Positions 1-5,488 of a stretch of DNA of 5,488 bases are shown one piece after another. The position numbers and the translations under genes were made by a program. This DNA is from Verrucomicrobiota bacterium (GTDB lineage: Bacteria; Verrucomicrobiota; Kiritimatiellia; UBA8416; JAIOPI01): contig JAQCIA010000164.1 in assembly GCA_027620105.1 (NCBI GenBank), forward strand, positions 1 through 5,488, given 5' to 3'. The notes under the pieces were generated by a model, which worked only from the letters and a program-made list of their open reading frames with translations, had not been told where the DNA came from and did not search any database. Position 1 is the stretch's first letter, and each line of letters opens with the position of its first letter.

Positions 1-201
1 GAACCCGCCGCAAAAAATGAGGCGCGGCAATTGGCGCGGCGGTGCGCCCACGGCGTCATCCAATCCATGCACGGGGAAGGGCGCGAAAGCATCCATCTCG
101 CGATAGCCCGCGGTCCGCGCCTGAGTGGCCGCGGCGATGACGGTGGCGGTGGTCTCGTACTCCGCTACCAGCCCGAATAGTTTTGACGTTTCAGCATGCA
201 T
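1..201 (-). CDS. actD: ActD, DUF3341-family subunit of alternative complex III (5' part only, cut by window edge)
   Basis: This is the first 67 codons of actD, read on the minus strand from an ATG at 201; the frame is open to base 1. ActD is a small membrane subunit of alternative complex III (usually about 170-220 residues) with a soluble N-terminal domain and a transmembrane hairpin; it carries no cofactor and is thought to be structural. What is visible is the N-terminal domain: LFGLVAEYE at residues 8-16, the AGYREMDAFAPFPVHGLDDA block at 31-50, and the beginning of a hydrophobic stretch (LIFCGGF) at 61-67. The DAF-PFPVHGLD block is the hallmark of the family. The start is the ATG 18 bases after the actC stop; a second ATG at 197 is in another frame. 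The transmembrane hairpin and the C-terminus lie beyond the left edge. Identification is firm because both the motif and the position after actC agree. Confidence 0.93.
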   Translation of the reverse strand, partial: MHAETSKLFGLVAEYETTATVIAAATQARTAGYREMDAFAPFPVHGLDDAVGAPPRQLPRLIFCGGF

Positions 202-222
202 GACGGTTTGCTCGCGCCCTCA
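202..222 (-). promoter_or_regulatory. actC-actD junction with a distant Shine-Dalgarno-like GAGGG
   Basis: On the minus strand the actC stop codon TGA (222-220) runs into GAGGG (221-217), the only purine-rich Shine-Dalgarno-like element before actD. It sits 15 bases upstream of the ATG at 201, further than the usual 5-9. No closer good site is seen, so actD translation probably depends partly on ribosomes terminating at actC. There is no room for a promoter or terminator in this gap. Confidence 0.5.
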
Positions 223-1620
223 GGGTTTCTTCCCGGCGGCGGCCTCGCCGCCGCGGGTTTTGTGAACCAGATCGCGCACCTCAAAGATCGAAATAGCCGG
301 CAGCAACCGGATGAAAATGTACATCAATGTGAGGAACAAGCCGATGCTGCCCACGAACAGGCCCGAGTCCCAGAACGTGGGGTGATACATGTCCCAGGAG
401 GAAGGCAGAAAATCCCGGTGCAAGCTGGTGACAATGATCACGAACCGCTCCAGCCACATGCCGACGTTTACAAACATGGACACCACAAACAATGCTGCGG
501 GGCTATGGCGCACGGAGCGCATCCACAGGAATTGCACGGCGAGGAAGTTGCAGAGCAGCAAGAGCCAGTAGGTGTAAGCGTAGGGGCCGCTGAGCATGCG
601 GTTAATCATCATGAAGCGTTCCCAGGGCGAACCGCTGTACCAGGCCATGAAGGCCTCCATGGCGTAGCCGTACACCACGATCAGCCCCGTCGCGAGCATC
701 ACGCGCCCCATGTAGTCCAGGTGCTTGTCCGTGATCAGGTCTTCAAGGCGGTACCACTTGCGCAGCGGAATGCACAGCGTGAGGACCATGGCAAAACCGG
801 CAAACACGGCGCCGGCGACAAAATAGGGCGGGAATATGGTGGCATGCCAACCCGGCAGCAGCGAGACGGCGAAATCGAAACTCACGATAGAGTGCACGGA
901 GAGCACGAGCGGGGCCGAGAGCGCCGCGAGAATCAGATACATGGTTTCGTAGCGGCTCCAGTGCTTGGCCGAGTTGCGCCAGCCCATGGCCAGAAAGCCA
1001 TAGGCCACCTGAGCGCCGCGTGTCTTGGCGCGGTCGCGCAGCGTCGCAAGGTCGGGAATCAAGCCCACGAACCAGAAAATCAGCGAAACCAGGGCATAGG
1101 TGCTGACGGCAAAAACGTCCCAGACCAGCGGACTGCGGAACTGCGGCCAGAGCGCGAAGGTGTTGGGATAGGGCATGAGCCAGTACAGCACCCAGACGCG
1201 CCCGAGATGCAACAAGGGATACAGCCCGGCGCAGACAACGGCGAAAATCGTCATGGCTTCGGCAAACCGGTTGATCGATGTGCGCCACTCCTGTTTCATC
1301 AGCAGCAAAATCGCGGAAATCAGGGTGCCCGCATGCCCGATGCCGATCCACCAGACGAAATTGATGATGTCCAGCGCCCAGGCGACCGGAACATTATTCC
1401 CCCACACGCCGATGCCCTTGGCCACCAGAACTGAGGCGGTGAAGAGATAGAGCATCAAGCCGCAGAACGCGATCGAGGCGCCGACATACCAATGACGCGG
1501 CGTGCGTGCCGTCAGGACGATGGAGGCAATCTTGTCCGTGATCGTGTCGTAGGAATGGCGACCACGCAGGATGGGATTTTCCGGAGCTTCCGCCGGTGCG
1601 GGATGAGGATCATGCGCCAT
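220..1620 (-). CDS. actC: ActC, NrfD/polysulfide-reductase-type quinol-oxidising membrane subunit of alternative complex III
   Basis: ActC is the integral membrane subunit that binds quinol near the periplasmic face and passes electrons to the iron-sulfur clusters of ActB. The product is 466 residues, normal for the family. Ten hydrophobic segments can be picked out at roughly 46-68, 82-107, 117-137, 165-188, 224-247, 264-285, 305-328, 349-367, 375-398 and 420-440, the two-bundle layout of NrfD proteins. Recognisable blocks are WWIGIGHAGT (90-99), LHLGR (137-141), SPLVWD (163-168), SIVSFDF (244-250) and WLERF (389-393). Membrane-embedded polar residues His138, Asp168, His243, Asp249, Glu391 and Arg392 are candidates for the quinol site or proton path; a His and an Asp in the TM3-TM4 region have that role in studied ACIII. 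The ATG at 1620 is chosen over upstream in-frame starts because GGAGGG lies 8 bases ahead and the extension (to 1791) has no family resemblance. The gene overlaps the end of actB by 11 bases. ActF is a paralogue, but the direct position after actB points to ActC. Confidence 0.96.
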   Translation of the reverse strand: MAHDPHPAPAEAPENPILRGRHSYDTITDKIASIVLTARTPRHWYVGASIAFCGLMLYLFTASVLVAKGIGVWGNNVPVAWALDIINFVWWIGIGHAGTLISAILLLMKQEWRTSINRFAEAMTIFAVVCAGLYPLLHLGRVWVLYWLMPYPNTFALWPQFRSPLVWDVFAVSTYALVSLIFWFVGLIPDLATLRDRAKTRGAQVAYGFLAMGWRNSAKHWSRYETMYLILAALSAPLVLSVHSIVSFDFAVSLLPGWHATIFPPYFVAGAVFAGFAMVLTLCIPLRKWYRLEDLITDKHLDYMGRVMLATGLIVVYGYAMEAFMAWYSGSPWERFMMINRMLSGPYAYTYWLLLLCNFLAVQFLWMRSVRHSPAALFVVSMFVNVGMWLERFVIIVTSLHRDFLPSSWDMYHPTFWDSGLFVGSIGLFLTLMYIFIRLLPAISIFEVRDLVHKTRGGEAAAGKKP

Positions 1621-4600
1621 GGCTAGGACCCTCCGAGTGCGCGTGCACATCGTCCGACCGCGTGACGACCAGCGCCGGATTCGGATTGCGCAGCTTGGCC
1701 AAATAGGTTGTTCGCGGGCGGACACCCAGATCCTCCAGAATGCCGTAATTGCGCGGATCCGCCTTGCTCTTGGCGATCTTGCTGGTCGCATCGTTCATGT
1801 CACCGAAGGTAATGGCACCCACCGGGCAAGCCTGCTGGCAGGCGGTGACCACTTCCCCGTCGCGCACACGGCGGTCTTCCTTCTTGGCATTGATGCGGGC
1901 CACGTTGATGCGCTGCACGCAGTAGGTGCACTTCTCCATGACGCCGCGCATGCGCACGGTCACGTCCGGATTGCGCTGCAACTTGAGCTGCGGCGTTTCC
2001 ATGTCGGTGTACTTGAAGAAATTGAAGCGGCGCACCTTGTAGGGGCAGTTGTTGGAGCAATAGCGGGTGCCGACGCAGCGGTTGTACACCATGTCGTTTA
2101 ATCCCTCATCGCTGTGCGCCGTGGCACCGACCGGGCAAACCACTTCGCAGGGGGCGCGTTCGCACTGCATGCAGGGAATCGGCTGGTGGTGTGTTTCGGG
2201 ATCATCCACATCACCTTCGAAGTAGCGGTCGACGCGGATCCAGTGCATCTCGCGCCCCAGCATGACCTGAGACTTCCCGACCACGGCGATATTGTTCTCG
2301 GCCTGGCAGGCGATGGTGCAAGCATTGCAACCGGTGCAGGTGTTGAGGTCGATGACCATCCCCCACTTGTGCCCTTCATAAGGAAAATTGGGGTACAGCG
2401 ACGTGTCTGGACCATGATGTTCGTGTTCGTGCACGAACTTCGGATTGTCATTGAAATGCGCCACCGTTGCCTGCCGCACCAGGTTGCGCCCCTCCATGCT
2501 CTGATGATCCTGCGTGCAAGCCAGCTCGCGATTCGTGCCGGTCTTGGCCAGCTGCGCAACGGTTGCCCAACGCGCATCCATGCGGCGCAGCGGAAATACA
2601 TTCACGCCGATGCCATTGCCCACGCGTCCCGCCCGCGTCCGGCCATAGCCAAGATTCACAGTCACCGTGTTGGCTGGCTGCCCCGGCAGGATCCAGGCGG
2701 GTAAGTCAATCGTCGTTGCACCGACGCGCAGGGCAACGCCGTCACCGTTACTCAACCCATGCTCGCTGGCGAAGGACGGGCTCACCAGTGCCGCGTTTTC
2801 CCACGTCAACTTTGTCATCGGCTTGGGCAATTCCTGCAACCAGCCGTTGTTGGCCTGGCTGCCATCCCAGACGCAGGGATCGGGACGGATCACCAGCGCG
2901 ATGCCGGTCGCCGCAGCGTTTGCGGCGAAGGCCACATCCACCGCCGCAAGATCGAGCGCGAGCCGCGGACGGCGCGACGCAAAGGCAGAATCCGCCATGA
3001 AGCCGTTGTGAATCGTGGCGCGCCAGAACGCTTCAAAATTCGTGGTGCCGCGCTGCTTCTCCCAATAGCCCCGGACCGCGTCATACCCTGGGCGGCTAGG
3101 CCGGCCCAGCATGGCGTCCAGCATTTCGACGGCGCTCTTGCCGGCGTACAGCGGTGCAATCAGCGGTTGCTGAATGCTGACGGTTCCATCGAAGGCGCGC
3201 AGATCGCCCCACTGTTCGAGGTCGTGCGTGGCGGCCACGTGCCAGTGGCACAAGACGGCCGTTTCGTCCTCATAGATGCCCCAATGCACGCACAGAGGAA
3301 CGGATGCCATACTCGTCGCAAAAGGAATATCCGACGGCGCGTCGTAGGCCGGGTTGACGCCAAACATCACCAGCGTCTGCACCGCGCCACCGCGCATGTC
3401 GTCCGTCAACGCCTTCAGGGATTCCAGCCCGTCCACGGGGTCGGGATCCAAGGCTTCGGTATAGAGCACCGTTTTGCCGGTGTTCTCCAGCGCCTCGTTC
3501 AGGGCATGGGCCAACGCGTGCAACGCCGGGGGCTGCTGGTCACCGACCATGATCACGCTGCGACCGCGATGCGCTTGCAGATCCTTGGCCAGCGAGTCCA
3601 CCCAATACGTCCGAGTTGCGTCAAGCGCCCCCACCTCGGCGACGGCAACGCCCAACTGGCGCGCGACTGCGGCAGCGAGGGCGATGAGCGTCTGCGGAGT
3701 GACGGCCAAACGGTGATCGGCGGCGGCACCTGTCAGCGACGCTCCGCACTCAGCCACATAAAGGCGATTGAGATGGGCATGCCCATCCTGCGGACGCCGC
3801 CTGGCCGCATACTGTTGCGCGTAATGCAGCGAGCCCGTGCCCTCGTAAAGAAAGTCGGCATCCAGGCTGAAAATGACATCGGCATCCTTCAAGTTGTAGC
3901 GCGTCTCCAGCGCCTCGCCGAAAGCCAGTCGCGAACCGGTGTAGGCCGCATCACGCGCCAGCGGGGCGTAGCGATGCCAACGCGCTTTCGGTAACTCCGC
4001 CATCAATTCGCCGATCAGACTCAGGAGTGTCGGTGACGTGACCGGACCGGTCAGCAACCGCAGGGAAGCCCCTTGATCGGCCCGGTGGCGCGCCATGGCT
4101 CCCTCCATGTCGGCCATGAACTGGTCCCACGTGTTGATCCGTCCGCGGTACTTGACCGTCTGCGAGCGATCCGGATCGTACATATTCAGGACGGCCGCCT
4201 GCATGAGCGCATTGCTCGTGCCGCCTCCATCCGGATGATCCGGATTACCCTCGATTTTCGTGGGGCGCCCCATGTGGCTTTCAACCAACACGCCACGCCC
4301 GACCCCCTGCCAGGCCAGCGCCGTTGCATAGTAGAGCGGCTGCCCCGGGACAAGTTCCTCGGGCTGGCGCACATAAGGAACGATCAACTCCTTGGGCGAG
4401 CGCGTGCACCCGGCGGCGCCGGCGAGCGCCATGGACGCCCCCATCAGCTTCATAAACTCCCGCCGGTTAACCGGCGTAATAGCCTGCGCGGCAGGAAATT
4501 CCGACTTATGGAAGGACTGGAATTGCGGCGTGTCCGCAAGCTCGTCCAGGCTGCGCCACTGGCGCCGCACATCGGCGGGGCGCTTGCGCAGACTGTCGAT

Positions 4601-4627
4601 CGATATGATTGACGTGTTGGTACTCAT
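1610..4627 (-). CDS. actB: ActB, iron-sulfur subunit with molybdopterin-oxidoreductase-like domain of alternative complex III (extended Tat signal)
   Basis: ActB is the large periplasmic subunit of ACIII that carries electrons from ActC to the haems of ActA/ActE. It is 1005 residues, typical for this fused protein. Residues 1-53 form the extension of the 'extended Tat signal' family (WRSLDELADTPQF at 24-36), followed by the twin-arginine motif NRREFMK (54-60), a hydrophobic stretch and a possible lipobox ending at Cys74. Residues about 80-690 resemble molybdopterin enzymes (GRPTKIEGNPDHP 120-132; dinucleotide-binding-like fold about 604-690) but show no N-terminal cluster cysteines; family members hold no Mo cofactor. 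A His-rich linker (733-738) leads to the NrfC/PsrB-like ferredoxin domain with cysteines at 764/767/770/774, 819/822/827/831, 851/857/861 and 900/903/930/934. Thr854 replaces the sixteenth cysteine, so three [4Fe-4S] and one [3Fe-4S] are expected. The start overlaps the actA stop as ATGA; a 150-codon open extension upstream lies over actA in another frame and is rejected. The end overlaps actC. Confidence 0.96.
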   Translation of the reverse strand: MSTNTSIISIDSLRKRPADVRRQWRSLDELADTPQFQSFHKSEFPAAQAITPVNRREFMKLMGASMALAGAAGCTRSPKELIVPYVRQPEELVPGQPLYYATALAWQGVGRGVLVESHMGRPTKIEGNPDHPDGGGTSNALMQAAVLNMYDPDRSQTVKYRGRINTWDQFMADMEGAMARHRADQGASLRLLTGPVTSPTLLSLIGELMAELPKARWHRYAPLARDAAYTGSRLAFGEALETRYNLKDADVIFSLDADFLYEGTGSLHYAQQYAARRRPQDGHAHLNRLYVAECGASLTGAAADHRLAVTPQTLIALAAAVARQLGVAVAEVGALDATRTYWVDSLAKDLQAHRGRSVIMVGDQQPPALHALAHALNEALENTGKTVLYTEALDPDPVDGLESLKALTDDMRGGAVQTLVMFGVNPAYDAPSDIPFATSMASVPLCVHWGIYEDETAVLCHWHVAATHDLEQWGDLRAFDGTVSIQQPLIAPLYAGKSAVEMLDAMLGRPSRPGYDAVRGYWEKQRGTTNFEAFWRATIHNGFMADSAFASRRPRLALDLAAVDVAFAANAAATGIALVIRPDPCVWDGSQANNGWLQELPKPMTKLTWENAALVSPSFASEHGLSNGDGVALRVGATTIDLPAWILPGQPANTVTVNLGYGRTRAGRVGNGIGVNVFPLRRMDARWATVAQLAKTGTNRELACTQDHQSMEGRNLVRQATVAHFNDNPKFVHEHEHHGPDTSLYPNFPYEGHKWGMVIDLNTCTGCNACTIACQAENNIAVVGKSQVMLGREMHWIRVDRYFEGDVDDPETHHQPIPCMQCERAPCEVVCPVGATAHSDEGLNDMVYNRCVGTRYCSNNCPYKVRRFNFFKYTDMETPQLKLQRNPDVTVRMRGVMEKCTYCVQRINVARINAKKEDRRVRDGEVVTACQQACPVGAITFGDMNDATSKIAKSKADPRNYGILEDLGVRPRTTYLAKLRNPNPALVVTRSDDVHAHSEGPSHGA
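1629..1634 (-). promoter_or_regulatory. Ribosome binding site of actC
   Basis: The minus strand reads GGAGGG, then 8 bases, then the ATG at 1620. The site lies inside the last codons of actB and is the strongest Shine-Dalgarno sequence in the window. It decides the actC start against the longer in-frame extension to 1791. Confidence 0.85.
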
Positions 4628-5280
4628 CGATGGCACACCGAGCAACTGGTCTCCGACACAATCTGGTGCTCGGCCACGAGCGCCTTCCCGAAATCCTCGC
4701 GGCTGACATCCGTTGGCGGTTCCCAATTCATATCGAATACCTTGTCTTTCGGCCGCACGAATTTTTCGGGATGGCGATGGCACTCGAGGCACCATTGCAT
4801 ATGCAGCGTCTTTTCTTTCCACATCAGCGGCATGTCGTCCACCTGCCCATGGCAAGACACGCAGCCAATCCCGCGATTCACGTGGATGCTGTGATCGAAA
4901 TACACAAAATCCGGCGCATCGTGCACGCGCACCCAGTTCAACGGCTTGCCGGAAGCAAAACTGTCGCGTACAGGCTGCAACATGGGGGCATCTTTCCAGA
5001 TCTGGGCGTGGCAGTTCATGCAGGTTTTGGTGGGGGGAATGCCAGCAAAAGCCGCCGTTTCGACAGACGTATGGCAATACCGACAGTCAAGCCCCAGTTG
5101 CTGAACGTGATGCTTGTGACTGAAGGGAACATCCTGCTCAATTGGCTGACCGACTCCGGTTGTGTAGGGTGACCGCAGGAACAGGTCCCAGGCACCGAAC
5201 ATGCCGATGACGATAAAGATGCCTCCGAAGACACCCAGCTTTGCCAGCGTGTTTGCGCTGGGGTGAAAAATCTGGCCCAT
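4624..5280 (-). CDS. actA: ActA, membrane-anchored pentaheme cytochrome c subunit of alternative complex III
   Basis: ActA is the multihaem c-type cytochrome of ACIII; it sits on the periplasmic side, takes electrons from ActB and passes them towards ActE, a soluble carrier or an oxidase. The product has 218 residues. An N-terminal hydrophobic helix (about 13-35) serves as an uncleaved anchor. Five CxxCH haem-attachment sites follow: CRYCH 66-70, CMNCH 87-91, CVSCH 140-144, CLECH 164-168 and CSVCH 213-217; the last ends one residue before the stop. FSHKHH (53-58) and FDHSIH (128-133) offer candidate axial histidines. The ATG at 5280 is chosen because MGQIFHPSANTLAKLG matches how the family starts; a TTG at 5307 would add nine Arg-rich residues ahead of it. 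It is the first gene of the operon and its TGA shares four bases with the actB ATG. The haem count, order and neighbours make the call secure over other cytochrome c3/c7-like proteins. Confidence 0.95.
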   Translation of the reverse strand: MGQIFHPSANTLAKLGVFGGIFIVIGMFGAWDLFLRSPYTTGVGQPIEQDVPFSHKHHVQQLGLDCRYCHTSVETAAFAGIPPTKTCMNCHAQIWKDAPMLQPVRDSFASGKPLNWVRVHDAPDFVYFDHSIHVNRGIGCVSCHGQVDDMPLMWKEKTLHMQWCLECHRHPEKFVRPKDKVFDMNWEPPTDVSREDFGKALVAEHQIVSETSCSVCHR

Positions 5281-5282
5281 AT

Positions 5283-5287
5283 CCCTC
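5283..5287 (-). promoter_or_regulatory. Shine-Dalgarno-like GAGGG close to the actA start
   Basis: The minus strand reads AGTGAGGGAT directly before the ATG at 5280, leaving only two bases between GAGGG and the start codon. This is tighter than the usual 5-9, and no other purine-rich site is seen within 20 bases. It is still the best available site for the chosen start; the TTG at 5307 has none that is clearly better placed. Confidence 0.45.
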
Positions 5288-5300
5288 ACTGCACGTCGCG

Positions 5301-5314
5301 CCCGCAATTGCGGG
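5301..5314. repeat. Perfect 14-bp palindrome CCCGCAATTGCGGG in the actA leader
   Basis: The palindrome begins 20 bases upstream of the actA ATG. As DNA it is an uninterrupted 7+7 dyad; as RNA it could fold into a five-pair GC-rich stem with an AATT loop next to the ribosome binding region. There is no following T-run, so it is not an intrinsic terminator. It could be a regulator site, an RNA element that affects actA translation, or chance in GC-rich DNA. Confidence 0.5.
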
Positions 5315-5407
5315 GGAGCGAGACACCCGACACCACTGCGACCCCCATCGACACTTAACCGCCCACATTAGTGAAGGCGCACATGCTGGCGCAAGTTTTT
5401 GTTCTAC

Positions 5408-5422
5408 CGTTATTTTCTAACG
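5408..5422. repeat. Short dyad CGTTA-N5-TAACG over the candidate -10 element
   Basis: A perfect 5-bp inverted repeat, CGTTA/TAACG with a 5-base centre, covers 5408-5422 and overlaps the candidate -10 hexamer and the start of its spacer. Its size and placement would suit a small regulator site, but arms of five bases occur often by chance. Confidence 0.3.
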
Positions 5423-5437
5423 TAAATGCATATTCAA
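5409..5437 (-). promoter_or_regulatory. Candidate sigma-70-type promoter of the act operon
   Basis: On the minus strand TTGAAT (5437-5432) and AATAAC (5414-5409) match the -35 and -10 consensus at four of six bases each, with a 17-base spacer. The pair lies in the only AT-rich patch upstream of actA. Transcription would begin near 5402 and leave a leader of about 120 bases. This rests on consensus matching alone, and if the host is from a phylum with a divergent promoter consensus the call fails. Confidence 0.33.
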
Positions 5438-5488
5438 TTGACTCCATCACCCCCCACAGGTTGTGGTCTGGATAGAGCCGGCCTGCCG

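Larger units (their letters stand above)
5281..5488 (-). other. Non-coding leader and upstream region of the act operon
   Basis: These 208 bases hold no convincing gene on either strand. The part next to actA (5281-5385) is GC-rich; 5395-5440 is distinctly AT-rich and is the best place for the operon promoter. The first 34 bases in transcription order (5488-5455) contain a weak 5-bp hairpin, CCACA-ACC-TGTGG at 5466-5454, with no T-run, so it is not a good terminator. The gene upstream of the operon is outside the window. Confidence 0.6.

Noticed and set aside
196..1434. 412-codon open frame on the plus strand
   Set aside because: It lies antisense to actC, whose protein is clearly recognisable. 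The translation is rich in His, Gln, Arg and Gly with no domain or membrane pattern, as expected from the complement of GC-rich codons.
1621..1791. 57-codon N-terminal extension of actC
   Set aside because: It overlaps the actB ferredoxin domain in another frame, is very Arg-rich, and the strong GGAGGG site supports the 1620 start.
2759..3994. 411-codon open frame on the plus strand
   Set aside because: Antisense to actB with Arg/Gln/Gly-rich, low-information translation and no recognisable motif; a shadow of the GC-rich coding strand.
1610..4627. actB as a catalytic molybdenum enzyme such as a DMSO- or polysulfide-reductase-type oxidoreductase
   Set aside because: The molybdopterin-like part lacks the N-terminal cluster cysteines and is fused to the ferredoxin domain, and the pentaheme cytochrome and DUF3341 neighbours fit ACIII, in which this domain holds no Mo cofactor.
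4628..5077. 150-codon N-terminal extension of actB
   Set aside because: The extension overlaps actA in another frame and looks like an out-of-frame reading of it. The ActB family starts at the extended-Tat region, which begins at the 4627 ATG.
5281..5307. TTG start nine codons upstream for actA
   Set aside because: The extra residues are Arg-rich and do not match the family start; the ATG at 5280 begins the conserved MGQIF sequence.
5138..5368. 76-codon minus-strand open frame across the actA start
   Set aside because: It overlaps actA out of frame and its translation shows no family features; it would place a gene across the operon leader.
5454..5466. CCACA-ACC-TGTGG hairpin as a terminator of an upstream gene
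   Set aside because: The stem has only five pairs and no T-run follows on either strand.
1..5488. RNA genes, CRISPR arrays, insertion sequences or signs of a mobile element
   Set aside because: No tRNA- or rRNA-like sequence, no spaced direct repeats, no transposase and no terminal inverted repeats were seen; the window is almost fully occupied by the operon.

Overview
The window holds the first four genes of an operon for alternative complex III (ACIII), a quinol:electron-acceptor oxidoreductase of bacterial respiratory chains that replaces cytochrome bc1. All genes lie on the minus strand and read from right to left: actA (pentaheme cytochrome c), actB (iron-sulfur protein with a molybdopterin-enzyme-like domain), actC (NrfD-type quinol-oxidising membrane subunit) and the first 67 codons of actD, which runs off the left edge. 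actE (monoheme cytochrome c) and actF (a second NrfD-type subunit) would be expected beyond position 1. This gene set is a known system and none of its parts looks new.

Layout, in transcription order. Positions 5488-5281 are a non-coding leader with an AT-rich patch (about 5395-5440) that can be read as a sigma-70 promoter, a small dyad over that promoter, and a perfect 14-bp palindrome near the actA start. actA is 5280-4624, actB 4627-1610, actC 1620-220 and actD 201 to beyond 1. The junctions are tight: a 4-bp ATGA overlap (actA/actB), an 11-bp overlap (actB/actC) and an 18-bp gap (actC/actD). This implies one polycistronic message and coupled translation.

How the parts work together (family knowledge): quinol is oxidised on the periplasmic side of ActC, electrons pass through the four iron-sulfur clusters of ActB to the haems of ActA and ActE, and then to a soluble carrier or directly to a terminal oxidase. 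The sequence fits this: ActA has five CxxCH sites, the ActB C-terminal domain has 15 cluster cysteines with one site replaced by Thr (expected three [4Fe-4S] plus one [3Fe-4S]), and ActC has ten hydrophobic segments.

Organism: GC-rich DNA (about 60% by eye) from a Gram-negative-type, aerobically respiring bacterium with Tat export and cytochrome c maturation. ACIII operons with this gene order occur in groups such as Verrucomicrobiota, Planctomycetota, Acidobacteriota and Bacteroidota. The high GC makes Bacteroidota less likely, but the phylum cannot be settled from this window.
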